Below, one piece after another: positions 51,039 through 60,078 of a stretch of 64,000 bases of DNA. Numbering within the stretch: the first letter of the stretch is position 1; each line of letters opens with the position of its first letter. The translations under genes were made by a program, and so were the position numbers. The DNA lies in the NCBI RefSeq assembly GCF_032397745.1, contig NZ_CP135921.1, forward strand, positions 8,358,501 to 8,422,500, in the 5' to 3' direction. The DNA comes from Bradyrhizobium prioriisuperbiae (GTDB lineage Bacteria > Pseudomonadota > Alphaproteobacteria > Rhizobiales > Xanthobacteraceae). The notes beneath the pieces were generated by a model. It did no database searches. It saw nothing but the letters and a program-made list of their open reading frames with translations, and had not been told where the DNA came from.

Positions 51039-51063
51039 TTCGCGTCCCCTCGTACTTTGTTAC
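51039..51063 (-). promoter_or_regulatory. Candidate SigF-type autoregulatory promoter
   Basis: On the minus strand GTAAC (51,063-51,059) and CGAA (51,042-51,039) are exactly 16 bases apart, the form reported for Caulobacter SigF promoters. Transcription would start near 51,031, about a dozen bases before the sigma start codon. Confidence 0.6.
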
Positions 51064-51257
51064 GAGCCGGATTTGCAATCACGCAATCGTGAACGCCCTG
51101 GATTTCACCGATTCGCGCGGAAGTTAGGCGGCCCTCGGCGGGACGCCCAGCTTTTGCCCTGTAGCAGACGAAAGATTCCCTTTTTTCGCCCACCTGCAGA
51201 CACGGCGGCGGCGCTCCTTGCCGGTTTGCCGGGGACGGCAAACGGGGAGATTTGCCA

Positions 51258-52094
51258 ATGCAAACCAAGGCCAACGGGCGCTCGGCCTTTATCGTCATCA
51301 CCGCGGGACTTCTGGCACTGACCACGATGCCTGCGCGTGCCTGCAACACATCCGATTGCGGACGGATCTTGCTGGCGCAGAATGCCGACCCGCAAGGGCA
51401 ACAAGAACAGCAGGTGCAGCCCGACGCGGCCGCCGCGCCGGAACCGGCAGTCGAGACCAGCAAGGCCAGCAAGAAAAAGTCACGCCACACCAAGGCATCG
51501 TCCGGCTCGGAGAAAGCGGCCGAAAAATCCAACAAACTGGCGTCCAAGACGACCGTCTCGGAAAAGAAAAGTCCGGACAAGATGTTCGGTGCCGACAAGA
51601 CAGCCGATCAGGGCGACCGCGCCTCCAGCAAGGTCGAACCCGGCAAGTCTGAAGCTGCCAAATCTGAAACTGCCAAGTCTGAAACTGCCAAGTCTGACGA
51701 CAACAAACCGAACGCGACGCCGTGGGCCAATGCCAACGCGCAAATGGGAGCTAGGCCAACGGGAGCTGCAGCCACGACTGTTACGGACAGCCCGCGCCCC
51801 GTGACGACGATGGCGGTACGGGTCACACCGCAGGCCGCAACCGCCAATCCGGCACTGACCACCGAGGACGACGCACAGGTCATCGCATCCGATCAACTGA
51901 ACGAGCTCGATCGTGCGGCGGAAACCGATCAGAAGCCGGCCTCGAAAACCCTCCGGCCGACCTCCCAGACCGTACAGACGGCGAGCGCAAGCTCCGACGA
52001 TGCGTGGAGCCAGACCTCGCTGATCGGCAAGATCTTCATCGGCTTCGGCGGCCTGCTGACACTGGCCTCCGCCGCACGCATGTTCATCGCCTGA
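51258..52094 (+). CDS. Secreted low-complexity protein with C-terminal membrane helix
   Basis: A 278-residue protein. A signal peptide (AFIVITAGLLALTTMPARAC) leads to a Lys/Ser/Ala/Glu-rich region that includes a 15-base tandem repeat (51,645-51,698) coding KSEAA, KSETA, KSETA, KSD. A Thr/Ala-rich stretch and one C-terminal hydrophobic helix (LIGKIFIGFGGLLTLASAAR) follow. No known domain. The charged linker between two membrane-directed ends suggests a periplasm-spanning element. Divergent from the SigF/NrsF operon. Confidence 0.65.
   Translation: MQTKANGRSAFIVITAGLLALTTMPARACNTSDCGRILLAQNADPQGQQEQQVQPDAAAAPEPAVETSKASKKKSRHTKASSGSEKAAEKSNKLASKTTVSEKKSPDKMFGADKTADQGDRASSKVEPGKSEAAKSETAKSETAKSDDNKPNATPWANANAQMGARPTGAAATTVTDSPRPVTTMAVRVTPQAATANPALTTEDDAQVIASDQLNELDRAAETDQKPASKTLRPTSQTVQTASASSDDAWSQTSLIGKIFIGFGGLLTLASAARMFIA
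51645..51698 (+). repeat. 15-bp tandem repeat (3.6 copies)
   Basis: Units of AAGTCTGAAACTGCC run in frame at 51,645, 51,660, 51,675 and partly 51,690, each coding KSETA with one Ala variant. Copy number may vary between strains by slippage. Confidence 0.8.
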
Positions 52095-52113
52095 CGGCAA
52101 CATGATATTTGCC

Positions 52114-52143
52114 AAAGCCGGTCCGCGCCGCGGGCCGGCTTTT
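52114..52143 (+). terminator. Rho-independent terminator
   Basis: AAAGCCGG (52,114-52,121) and CCGGCTTT (52,135-52,142) form a GC-rich stem ending in T4, 20 bases after the secreted protein gene. Confidence 0.7.
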
Positions 52144-52259
52144 CGTATTGCGGTCTCTGTCACCCTCAAGTCTTGCCGCCGATCCCCCGAGCGGGCACAT
52201 TGCACGCCTGTCAAAGGCTGATCAGCAGCCCCACACCACACATAATTCCGGGACGGATC

Positions 52260-53039
52260 ATGAGCACATTCGAACACATCATCGTCGAACACAAAGGCGC
52301 GGTCGGCATCATCCGGTTGAACCGCCCGAAAATGCTCAATGCGCTGTCATTCGGGGTGTTTCGCGAGATCGCCGCCGCCGTCAACGATCTCGAGGACGAC
52401 AACGCCATCGGCTGCATCCTGATCACCGGCAACGAAAAGGCCTTTGCCGCCGGCGCCGACATCAAGGAGATGCAGCCGAAGGGCTTCATCGACATGTTCA
52501 ATTCCGATTTCTCCAGCATCGGCGGCGGACGCGTGGCGGAGTGCCGCAAGCCGACCATCGCCGCGGTGAGCGGATATGCGCTGGGCGGTGGCTGCGAACT
52601 CGCCATGATGTGCGACATCATCGTCGCCTCGGACACCGCCAAGTTCGGCCAGCCGGAGATCACCCTCGGCACCATCCCCGGCATCGGCGGCACCCAGCGC
52701 CTCACCCGCGCCATCGGCAAATCCAAGGCGATGGACCTCTGCCTCACCGGCCGGATGATGGACGCGGCGGAGGCCGAGCGCGCTGGCCTGGTCAGCCGCA
52801 TTTTCCCGGTGGACAAGCTGATGGACGAGGCGCTCGCCATGGCGGAGAAGATCGCCGCCATGTCGCAACCGGCCGCCGCGATGGCCAAGAGCGCCGTCAA
52901 CCGCGCACTGGAAACCACCCTGGCGGAAGGCATGAGTGTGGAGCGCGACTTGTTCCGCTCGACCTTCGCGCTTGAGGACCGCTCCGAAGGCATGGCGGCC
53001 TTCATCGAGAAGCGCCCGGCCAAGTTCAGCAATCGCTAA
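52260..53039 (+). CDS. Enoyl-CoA hydratase/isomerase
   Basis: A 259-residue crotonase: [13 protein letters not shown], the oxyanion-hole segment [26 protein letters not shown] with the first catalytic Glu region, and [19 protein letters not shown] with the second Glu. This is the short-chain enoyl-CoA hydratase type that adds water to crotonyl-like CoA esters in beta-oxidation or amino-acid breakdown. Alone here, downstream of a terminator. ATG 52,260 matches family N-termini. Confidence 0.92.
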   Translation: MSTFEHIIVEHKGAVGIIRLNRPKMLNALSFGVFREIAAAVNDLEDDNAIGCILITGNEKAFAAGADIKEMQPKGFIDMFNSDFSSIGGGRVAECRKPTIAAVSGYALGGGCELAMMCDIIVASDTAKFGQPEITLGTIPGIGGTQRLTRAIGKSKAMDLCLTGRMMDAAEAERAGLVSRIFPVDKLMDEALAMAEKIAAMSQPAAAMAKSAVNRALETTLAEGMSVERDLFRSTFALEDRSEGMAAFIEKRPAKFSNR

Positions 53040-53064
53040 AGGACGCCCCCTCAAGCCGCGCGCG

Positions 53065-53730
53065 TCAGTTCATACATCTCGCCTCGAGCGCGTCGATGAA
53101 CGAGCGATCCCATCGGCCCTCGCGCATCGCTGCCATGGTGGCTTCTTCCTTGGCGCGCTGGGCCTCGGCTTTCTCGATCAAGGCGGACGCCATTTCGGGC
53201 GCGAACGCCAGCAAGCCGTCCTGGTCGCCGACCACGAGATCGCCCGGCTGAACCGTCATGCCGCCGACCGTGACCGGAATATTGATGGCGCCGGGGCCGT
53301 CCTTATAAGGCCCGCGGTGATTGACGCCGCGGGCGTAGACCGGAAAGGTACGCTCGCCGATCTCCGCCACGTCGCGGATCGCGCCATCGATCACCATACC
53401 CGCCAGCCCGATGGTGGCGCCGTAATAGGACAAAATGCCGCCGATCACCGCATTGGTGACGTCACCGCCCGCATCGACGACCATGACATCGCCGGGACGG
53501 CAGAATTCGAACGCGCGCAGGATGGCGAGGTTATCGCCACCGCGGGTGAGCACGGTCACTGCCGTTCCCGCAAGCGGAGCCGGCTTGTGATAAGGCTGCA
53601 GGCCCACCGCACCGCGGTTGCGCTGCATGTTGTCGCTCAGCAGCGCGACGGGAATGTCGCGGAGCCTCGTCACGATGTCTGCGGGCGCTTGCGGCACGGA
53701 TGGATTTTTCTTGAGACCAGAGAACTGCAT
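53065..53730 (-). CDS. RraA-like aldolase/decarboxylase family protein
   Basis: A 221-residue RraA-fold protein: VALLSDNMQRNRGAVGLQPY, TVLTRGGDNLAILRAFEF, GDVMVVDAGGDVTNAVIGG, GMVIDGAIRDVAEI (catalytic Arg-Asp) and GDLVVGDQDGLLAF. The set is typical of HMG/CHA aldolases and oxaloacetate decarboxylases rather than of RNase regulator RraA. It probably splits or decarboxylates an oxo-acid produced by the aminotransferase gene 28 bases upstream in the same direction. Confidence 0.85.
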   Translation of the reverse strand: MQFSGLKKNPSVPQAPADIVTRLRDIPVALLSDNMQRNRGAVGLQPYHKPAPLAGTAVTVLTRGGDNLAILRAFEFCRPGDVMVVDAGGDVTNAVIGGILSYYGATIGLAGMVIDGAIRDVAEIGERTFPVYARGVNHRGPYKDGPGAINIPVTVGGMTVQPGDLVVGDQDGLLAFAPEMASALIEKAEAQRAKEEATMAAMREGRWDRSFIDALEARCMN

Positions 53731-53758
53731 CAGAACGATTCCTTGGATAGCGATGAGA

Positions 53759-54967
53759 TCAACGCAGATCCGCCACGGCGCGTGCAATACGCCCCGCGCC
53801 CTCGGTCAGCGTCTCGATGTCGGTGGCGATCGACAGCCTGAAATAGGGTGACAGCCCGTACGCGGTGCCGGCAACCAATGCGACACCGGCGCGTTCCAGG
53901 AAATACAGCACGACGTCGCCATCGGCCTCGAGCAGCTTGCCGTCCGGCGTGGTCTTGCCGATCAGGCCGGCGCAATTGACATAGAGATAGAAGGCGCCGT
54001 CGGGCGCCTTGCAGCTCAGGCCGGGAATCGCATTGATCAGGGGCAGCATTGCGTCGCGTCGCTGCCGATAGATCGCAACGCTTCGGTCCACGAAACTCTG
54101 GTCGCCGTCGAGCGCGGCGGCAGCCGCGGCCTGGCTGATCGAACAACAATTGCCCGACGACTGCGACAGCAGCGTATTGATCGCCTGGATGATCGGACGC
54201 GGGCCGGCGATCCAGCCGATCCGCCAGCCGGTCATGGCGTAAGTCTTGGACACACCGTTGATGGCGAGCGTGCGATCGCGCAGCTCGGGAGCCGCCGTCA
54301 GCAGATGCGGGGCGCGCGTGCTGCCATAATGGATGTGCTCATAGATGTCGTCGGTCATGACCATGACCTGCGGATACCTGGCGAGCACACCGGCAAGCGC
54401 GCGATATTCATCGGCGGTATAGCTTGCGCCGGTCGGATTGCTGGGCGAATTGATCAGGAGCCAGCGGGTTTTCGGCGTGATCGCGGCCTCCAGCTGCGCC
54501 GCTGTCAGCTTGAAACCCTGGGCTTCGCCACAAGACACGGACACGGGCGTGCCGTCGCATGCGAGCGTCATGTCGGGATAGGACACCCAGTACGGCGCCG
54601 GGATGATCACCTCGTCGCCGGGCTCCAGCGTCGCCGCGAGCGCGCTGTAGATCGCGCTCTTGGCGCCGTTGGTCGCGATGATTTCATCGAGCTGATAGGT
54701 CAGTCCGTTCTCGCGCTCCAGCTTCGCCGCGATGGCACGCCTGAGATCGACGGTGCCTGCCATCAGCGTGTAGCGGGTGGCGCCCTTTTCCATGGCCGCA
54801 GCCGCAGCCTGGCGGACATGTGGCGGCGTATCGAAATCGGGTTCGCCGACGACCAGGCTGACGATCTCCTTGCCTTGCCGTCGCAGTTCGTTGGCGCGGT
54901 CCGCCGCAGCGGTGCTCGGCGACGGCTTAATGCGTCTGACGCGTTCAGCGATATGGAAAGAAGTCAC
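53759..54967 (-). CDS. PLP-dependent class I aminotransferase (aspartate-type)
   Basis: A 402-residue fold-type I aminotransferase: EIVSLVVGEPDFDTPPHV, TNGAKSAIYSAL, PAPYWVSYPDM, NSPSNPTGASYTADEY, and the PLP lysine in INGVSKTYAMTGWRIGWIAG. C-terminal Arg in YFRLSIAT binds the substrate carboxylate. It is of the aspartate/aromatic aminotransferase Igamma group. Divergent from the NAC-type regulator, with a NAC-like site between, and co-directional with the RraA-like gene, so likely part of nitrogen-regulated amino-acid use. Confidence 0.9.
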   Translation of the reverse strand: MTSFHIAERVRRIKPSPSTAAADRANELRRQGKEIVSLVVGEPDFDTPPHVRQAAAAAMEKGATRYTLMAGTVDLRRAIAAKLERENGLTYQLDEIIATNGAKSAIYSALAATLEPGDEVIIPAPYWVSYPDMTLACDGTPVSVSCGEAQGFKLTAAQLEAAITPKTRWLLINSPSNPTGASYTADEYRALAGVLARYPQVMVMTDDIYEHIHYGSTRAPHLLTAAPELRDRTLAINGVSKTYAMTGWRIGWIAGPRPIIQAINTLLSQSSGNCCSISQAAAAAALDGDQSFVDRSVAIYRQRRDAMLPLINAIPGLSCKAPDGAFYLYVNCAGLIGKTTPDGKLLEADGDVVLYFLERAGVALVAGTAYGLSPYFRLSIATDIETLTEGAGRIARAVADLR

Positions 54968-55047
54968 ATCAAACCCCGGTCTTGCTGTCGGGGCGGCAAG
55001 CTAGCGTTCGTCCCGGGCGAAGGCCAAGACGAGTTCGGTCTGCCTAG

Positions 55048-55062
55048 ATAGGAAACTCTTAT
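55048..55062. promoter_or_regulatory. NAC-type site 1 (ATA-N9-TAT)
   Basis: ATAGGAAACTCTTAT fits ATA-N9-TAT, the rule known for enterobacterial NAC. It lies in the divergent promoter between the aminotransferase gene and the nac-like gene. A second palindrome, ATGGGTTGCAGCCAT (55,061-55,075), adjoins it and contains a T-N11-A LysR box. Confidence 0.6.
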
Positions 55063-55166
55063 GGGTTGCAGCCATTTCGGGTAGTGTGTGGCAAACTTCT
55101 TGCACGACTTCTGCACATGCCGGCCGCGCAACTGCCAGAGCGTGTGCAGCGGGAGGGAGCCACCGG

Positions 55167-56114
55167 GTGAATCTGAGACGGCTGCAGTATTTCGTGAAGA
55201 TCGTCGACATCGGCAGCCTGACTCAGGCCGCCGACCTGCTGCATGTGGCGCAACCGGCGCTCAGCCAGCAATTGGCGACGCTGGAAGGCGAGGTCAAGCA
55301 GCAGCTGCTACTGCGGACCAAGCGCGGCGTCTCACCAACGGAAGCGGGCAAGGTGCTCTATCGCCACGCCCAGCTCATCCTTCGCCAGTGCGAACAGGCG
55401 AAGGTGGACATGACCGCCGCTGGCCGCGGCCTCTCGGGCGCGGTGTCGGTCGGGCTGGCCCCGGGCACCGCGGCGGCGAAACTGGCGCTGCCGCTGTTGC
55501 GAACCGTGCGTGCACGTCATCCCGGCATCCTGCTGTACCTCAACGAAACCTATGGCAACACGCTGTCTGAGCTGATCATGAACGGGCGCATGGACCTTGC
55601 GGTGCTGTATGGCGGACAGAGCGTGGTTTACGGCCTGTCGTTCATCCCCCTGCTCAAGGAGCAGTTGTTCCTGGTCGGCTCCGAGCAAATGTTGGCGCCG
55701 CCGGACGAAGTGCCGCTGCGCATGATCGCAGAGTTGGAGCTGTACCTGCCGCGGCCCTACAATGTGGTGCGCCGCATGGTGAACGACGCGTTCGCCGGCG
55801 CCGGGATGACGCCCCGGGTGCTGGCCGAGATCGAATCCGCAGGCACACTCACCGCCGTGATCGCCGACGGCCTCGGCGCAACGATTCTGCCGGAATCGAT
55901 GGCGCGCGAGGTGGCGGCGTCCTGCAATGCATGGCTGTCCAGGATCACGGACCCGGTGATCGAAGCGCCGCTCGCACTGTGCCAATCCGACCATCTGCCG
56001 TTGTCGGAACCGGCCCAGGCGATCAAGGACATTCTGCTGGAGCTCGTCACCGTGCTACCCGGCAGCACGGCCGCAACGGATGGCGGACACGCTGCGGATA
56101 CCAAGGCTTCATAA
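55167..56114 (+). CDS. nac: NAC-like LysR-type nitrogen-assimilation regulator
   Basis: A 315-residue LysR protein very like enterobacterial NAC. It reads VNLRRLQYFVKIVDIGSLTQ, AADLLHVAQPALSQQLATLE, RTKRGVSPTEAGKVLYRHAQ, ILRQCEQAK, and then VSVGLAPGTAAAKLALPLLR, VLYGG and GLGATILPESMAREVA in the effector domain. NAC couples sigma-54/NtrC nitrogen limitation to sigma-70 genes and needs no coinducer. The GTG at 55,167 has GGGAGGGAG seven bases upstream and matches the NAC N-terminus; earlier ATG 55,086 adds foreign sequence. Sites ATA-N9-TAT flank its gene on both sides. Confidence 0.88.
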   Translation: MNLRRLQYFVKIVDIGSLTQAADLLHVAQPALSQQLATLEGEVKQQLLLRTKRGVSPTEAGKVLYRHAQLILRQCEQAKVDMTAAGRGLSGAVSVGLAPGTAAAKLALPLLRTVRARHPGILLYLNETYGNTLSELIMNGRMDLAVLYGGQSVVYGLSFIPLLKEQLFLVGSEQMLAPPDEVPLRMIAELELYLPRPYNVVRRMVNDAFAGAGMTPRVLAEIESAGTLTAVIADGLGATILPESMAREVAASCNAWLSRITDPVIEAPLALCQSDHLPLSEPAQAIKDILLELVTVLPGSTAATDGGHAADTKAS

Positions 56115-56125
56115 GCGCGCCTTAT
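56111..56125. promoter_or_regulatory. NAC-type site 2 (ATAAG-N5-CTTAT)
   Basis: ATAAGCGCGCCTTAT is a palindrome fitting both ATA-N9-TAT and the LysR T-N11-A rule. It overlaps the stop codon of the nac-like gene and lies about 115 bases ahead of accB, in position to control the accB-pxp operon. Confidence 0.62.
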
Positions 56126-56239
56126 CGGGACAAAGCCATATTGTCTTGGCGCCATCGCCGAGGGGTCGATAGCGTTTGCACGATAACTTTTGCACGCTGC
56201 CTGCGTGTCCGCGCGAAAAGCCAAACCCCGGTACCACCG

Positions 56240-56671
56240 ATGGAATTGCAGCAGATCAAGGCTTTCATCGATGCCATGGCATCATCCGACCTGACCGAGC
56301 TGGAAGCCAGCAAGGACGGCTGGACGCTCCGGCTGGTGCGGCGGGCGGCGCCCAATCGCGCCGCGAAGGAATCGACGCCGTCGCGCGGTGAGTTGCAGGC
56401 GCCGGCAGCCTCCACGACAGCGGAGGATGCCGGCACCGCCGTCCGCGCGCCGCTCTCCGGCATCCTTTATCTCAACCCATCGCCGGACGCGGCGTCATTC
56501 GTGGTTGCCGGCCAGGCCGTCAAGGCCGGCGACACGCTGTGCATCATCGAAGCGATGAAGGTCTTCAACACCATCCGCGCCGAGCGGGATGGCATCATTG
56601 AAGCCGTGATGGCGAGTTCGGGAGACGAGGTCGACGCCGGGGAGTTGCTCATGCGGTTTGCCCCGCGGTGA
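56240..56671 (+). CDS. accB: Biotin carboxyl carrier protein
   Basis: A 143-residue BCCP: an N-terminal helical part ([20 protein letters not shown]), a Pro/Ala linker and the biotinyl domain ([20 protein letters not shown] ... [11 protein letters not shown]) with the biotin-accepting lysine K107 in EAMK. It carries CO2 from the carboxylase to an acceptor. Here it is clustered with accC and 5-oxoprolinase genes rather than with the main acetyl-CoA carboxylase operon, so it is probably a second, pathway-specific copy. No strong ribosome-binding site is seen. Confidence 0.88.
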   Translation: MELQQIKAFIDAMASSDLTELEASKDGWTLRLVRRAAPNRAAKESTPSRGELQAPAASTTAEDAGTAVRAPLSGILYLNPSPDAASFVVAGQAVKAGDTLCIIEAMKVFNTIRAERDGIIEAVMASSGDEVDAGELLMRFAPR

Positions 56672-58026
56672 CCATGTTCCACTCCGTGCTCATTGCCAAC
56701 CGCGGCGAGATCGCGCTCCGCATCCAGCGCGCCTGCCGCGGTTTGGGACTGAAGACCGTCGCCGTCTATTCCGAGGCGGATCGCGACGCCACCTATGTGC
56801 GCCATGCGGACCAGAGCCTGTGCATCGGCCCGGCGGCGGCAAGCGAAAGCTATCTGAACCAGGCCGCGATCATCATGGCTGCCAAACTCACAGGCGCCGG
56901 GGCGATCCATCCGGGATACGGCTTCCTGTCGGAAAACGCGGGGTTTGCCGAGCGCGTGGCGCAGGCCGGCCTCACCTTCATCGGCCCGAGCGCCGCTTGC
57001 ATCCGGGTGATGGGCGACAAAGTCGCCGCCAAGCGCGCGATGCGATCCGCCGGCGTGCCCTGCGTGCCCGGGCCAGATTCGGCGCTGCCCAACGATGCCG
57101 ACGCAATCCGTGGCCTCGCGCGCGCCATTGGCTATCCCGTGATCGTCAAGGCGGCAGGCGGCGGCGGCGGACGCGGCATGCGCGTGGTGGAGACGGAAGA
57201 CGCGCTTGCCGATGCCCTGTCGGTCACCCGGGAAGAAGCCCGCCGGTCGTTCGGCAATGCCAAAGTCTATATCGAAAAATTCCTCGGCTCCCCCCGGCAT
57301 GTCGAGATCCAGGTGCTGGCCGACATGTATGGCAACGTGGTGTGGCTCGGCAGCCGGGATTGCTCACTGCAGCGTCGCCACCAGAAGGTGCTGGAAGAAG
57401 CGCCCGCGCCCGGCATCCCGGATGCCCTGCTGGCGGAGGTGGGCGCGCGCTGTGTCGAGGCCTGCAAGCAGATCGGTTATCTGGGTCTCGGCACCTTCGA
57501 GTTCCTTGTCGAGGACGGCGCGTTCTATTTCATCGAGATGAACACACGGCTGCAGGTCGAGCATCCGGTGACGGAGATGACGACCGGCATCGATCTGGTC
57601 CAGCAGCAGATTCGCGTCGCCGGCGGCGAGCGCCTGGGCTTCTCACAGGCCGACATAAGCTGCCGCGGCCATGCCTTCGAGTGCCGAATCAATGCCGAGG
57701 ACACCGAGCGGTTCATGCCGTCGCCCGGCCTGATCACGCGATGGGAGCTGCCCGGCGGTCCTGGCATCCGCATCGACAGCCATGCCGGCGCATGCTACCG
57801 GGTGTCGCCGCATTACGATTCGATGATCGGCAAGCTGATTGCGCACGGCGAGACGCGCGCGGATGCGCTGGCGCGCCTGCGCATCGCGCTCGACGAAATG
57901 CAGGTCGAGGGCATTGCGACCAATCTTCCGCTGCACCGTCGCCTGGTGCGGGACGAGGCCTTCGTCGCGGCAGATGTCGACATCCATCATCTGGAACACA
58001 GGCTGCGGGACGGAGGTCGCGGGTGA
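56668..58026 (+). CDS. accC: Biotin carboxylase
   Basis: A 452-residue ATP-grasp carboxylase: [50 protein letters not shown] (ATP loop), [39 protein letters not shown] (Mg and bicarbonate site) and [11 protein letters not shown]. Full length for AccC. Overlaps accB by four bases (GTGA at 56,668); ATG 56,674 is possible. It carboxylates biotin on AccB using ATP and bicarbonate. The acceptor in this cluster is not known. Confidence 0.93.
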   Translation: MTMFHSVLIANRGEIALRIQRACRGLGLKTVAVYSEADRDATYVRHADQSLCIGPAAASESYLNQAAIIMAAKLTGAGAIHPGYGFLSENAGFAERVAQAGLTFIGPSAACIRVMGDKVAAKRAMRSAGVPCVPGPDSALPNDADAIRGLARAIGYPVIVKAAGGGGGRGMRVVETEDALADALSVTREEARRSFGNAKVYIEKFLGSPRHVEIQVLADMYGNVVWLGSRDCSLQRRHQKVLEEAPAPGIPDALLAEVGARCVEACKQIGYLGLGTFEFLVEDGAFYFIEMNTRLQVEHPVTEMTTGIDLVQQQIRVAGGERLGFSQADISCRGHAFECRINAEDTERFMPSPGLITRWELPGGPGIRIDSHAGACYRVSPHYDSMIGKLIAHGETRADALARLRIALDEMQVEGIATNLPLHRRLVRDEAFVAADVDIHHLEHRLRDGGRG

Positions 58027-58682
58027 CATCCGACCAGCCCCGCATCAGCCTGCTCGGAACCAGCGCTCTGCTGTTCGAAGCGCCGGGCGAGACCGAGCTT
58101 GCGACGCAGCAGCGCATCTGGGCGCTGACGCGCGAAGCGGAGAGCTGGCCAGAAATCGCCGAAGCGGTGCCCGGCATGAACAATCTCATGCTGAGTTTCG
58201 CGCGGCCGCCGAAGCACACCGAGGCGATCGAGACGCGATTGCATGCGGCCTGGGATGCCGCGATGCCGCTTCAGGTCGACGGACGGCTGATCGAGTTGCC
58301 GGTGGTGTATGGCGGCGCCGGTGGTCCGCACATGGCTGATGTGGTGGCTCACACCGGCCTCGCCATCGACCAGATCGTGGCGCTTCACAGCGCGCCGACC
58401 TATGTGGTGTACGCACTGGGAAGCCATCCCGGCTATTGTTATCTCGGCGGCATGGACCCGCGGATCGCGACGCCACGGCGCCAGACGCCGGTCGTCAGTA
58501 TCCCGGCCGGCGCAGTTTCGATCGGGGGCGCGCAAACCGGTGTCTCGGCTTCCGATGGCCCGAGCGGCTGGAACACCATCGGCAGCAGCACCATGCGCTT
58601 CTTCGATCCCGCGCGCGATCCTCCGGCCCTGTTTCGCCCGGGCGACCAGCTCCGTTTCAGGATCGCCGAGGTGATCCGATGA
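58023..58682 (+). CDS. pxpB: 5-oxoprolinase subunit B (KipI-like)
   Basis: A 219-residue Pxp[81 protein letters not shown] and [11 protein letters not shown], the KipI/AHS1 signature. With PxpC it forms the ATP-dependent half of prokaryotic 5-oxoprolinase, and homologous domains also occur in urea amidolyase. GTG at 58,023 overlaps the accC stop by four bases. Confidence 0.92.
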   Translation: MTSDQPRISLLGTSALLFEAPGETELATQQRIWALTREAESWPEIAEAVPGMNNLMLSFARPPKHTEAIETRLHAAWDAAMPLQVDGRLIELPVVYGGAGGPHMADVVAHTGLAIDQIVALHSAPTYVVYALGSHPGYCYLGGMDPRIATPRRQTPVVSIPAGAVSIGGAQTGVSASDGPSGWNTIGSSTMRFFDPARDPPALFRPGDQLRFRIAEVIR

Positions 58683-59668
58683 TCGAAATCCTCATCACCG
58701 GCGCACTCAACACCGTGCAAGACCAGGGACGACGCGGCGCGCTGAAATGGGGCGTCGGCACATCGGGCGCGCTGGACGATCTCGCGCTCTCCGCGGGCAA
58801 CATCCTGCTGGGCAACGACGCGCACGCTGCCGGCATCGAGATCCAGGTTTTCCCGTTTCAGGCGCGCTTCACCGCGGATTGCGCCTTCGCGATCACCGGC
58901 GCCGACTGCCAGGCGCTGCTCGACGACAGACCGTTGCCGCCATGGTGGGTCCAGACCGCGCGCGCCGGCCAGATCCTGAATCTGCGCATCCCGCAGCAGG
59001 GAGCATGGCGCGCCAGCCGCAGCTATCTCTGTCTTGCCGGCGGCGTCGACGTCCCCGTGGTGCTGGGCTCCCGCAGCACGCAGCTCCGCGGCGCCTTCGG
59101 CGGCCTGGATGGACGCGAGCTTCGCAATGGCGACCGGCTGCAGACGGGAGCTGCGTCCAGCGTCGCGCGCCGCACGAACTTCGGCCTCAATCCGCCGGCC
59201 CTCGATCTGCCGCTGATGGTGAACGATCTGCCCGCGGTCCGGGTGCTGCCGGCCGCCGAATACGCGCACTACACCGAAGCAGCCCATCACGCGCTCTGGA
59301 ACGAGGCCTGGAAGATCACGCCGCACAGCAACCGGTACGGCTTTCGCTTGCAGGGAACGCCGCTCGACCGCCTGGCGCCGATCGAAACCCGCTCGCACGG
59401 CATCGTGCCCGGCGTGATCCAGGTGCCGCCGAACGGGCAACCCATCGTGCAGATGCGCGATGCGCAGCCGTCCGGCGGTTATCCCAAAATCGGCGTCGTC
59501 ATCGCCGCCGACCTCTGGCGGCTTGGCCAGGCGCCGATCGGAAGCCGCATCCGCTTCATCAAGACATGCTGGAGCGAGGCGATCGCCGCCGAAGAGCAGA
59601 CGACACGCTGGCTGGCGGACGCACGATATCTGGCGGATCTTCATGGCGACCGAGCGGGGGGCCGTTGA
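58679..59668 (+). CDS. pxpC: 5-oxoprolinase subunit C (KipA-like)
   Basis: A 329-residue PxpC/AHS2 protein: LNTVQDQGRRGALKWGVGTS, GALDDLALSAGNILLGND, AFAITGADCQALLDD, LCLAGGVDVPVVLGSRST, RYGFRLQGTPLD and ETRSHGIVPGVIQVPPNGQP. The ATGA overlap with pxpB matches their tight complex. Together with PxpA it hydrolyses 5-oxoproline to glutamate with ATP. Confidence 0.92.
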   Translation: MIEILITGALNTVQDQGRRGALKWGVGTSGALDDLALSAGNILLGNDAHAAGIEIQVFPFQARFTADCAFAITGADCQALLDDRPLPPWWVQTARAGQILNLRIPQQGAWRASRSYLCLAGGVDVPVVLGSRSTQLRGAFGGLDGRELRNGDRLQTGAASSVARRTNFGLNPPALDLPLMVNDLPAVRVLPAAEYAHYTEAAHHALWNEAWKITPHSNRYGFRLQGTPLDRLAPIETRSHGIVPGVIQVPPNGQPIVQMRDAQPSGGYPKIGVVIAADLWRLGQAPIGSRIRFIKTCWSEAIAAEEQTTRWLADARYLADLHGDRAGGR

Positions 59669-59670
59669 CG

Positions 59671-60075
59671 ATGTTCGGCGATCAGCTCCGCGACTTGTCG
59701 GCCTGGATGGCCGCGGCCGGCATCGACACGCTCGAACTCACGGGCCCCTCCGTCCGGTTGCGTCTTGTCGGCGACGGCGGAGATCAGGCGACGAAGCAGC
59801 AGGTCGATGCCCCTGAGCCAGCCTCTGTCGTGACGGCACCGGTGGCTGGGCACTTCCTGCATCATCACCCGCTGCACACGACGGCGCTGGCGCCGGCGGG
59901 CACGCAGGTTCGCGCCGGGCACATCGTCGGGCTGCTGCGGATCGACATGCTTGTTGTTCCGGTGCTGGCGCCTCGGGACGGACGCATCGGCGCAACACTG
60001 GTTCCGCACGACACTCTGGTCGGTTTCGGCACCGGACTGATCGAGCTTCAGCCGATCGAACGGGAGGCGCAGTAA
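59671..60075 (+). CDS. BCCP-like protein lacking the biotin lysine
   Basis: A 134-residue homologue of the AccB encoded at 56,240. The N-terminus (MFGDQLRDLSAWMAAAGIDT, VRLRLVG) and the beta-barrel (VTAPVAGHFLHHHPLHTTAL, PRDGRIGATLVPHDTLVG) align end to end. At the EAMK motif it reads RIDM, with Met (M93, codon 59,947) where Lys takes biotin. It therefore cannot be biotinylated. Conserved placement between pxpC and pxpA suggests a structural or decoy role, or a scaffold for the carboxylase-oxoprolinase complex. Confidence 0.8.
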   Translation: MFGDQLRDLSAWMAAAGIDTLELTGPSVRLRLVGDGGDQATKQQVDAPEPASVVTAPVAGHFLHHHPLHTTALAPAGTQVRAGHIVGLLRIDMLVVPVLAPRDGRIGATLVPHDTLVGFGTGLIELQPIEREAQ

Positions 60076-60078
60076 ACG

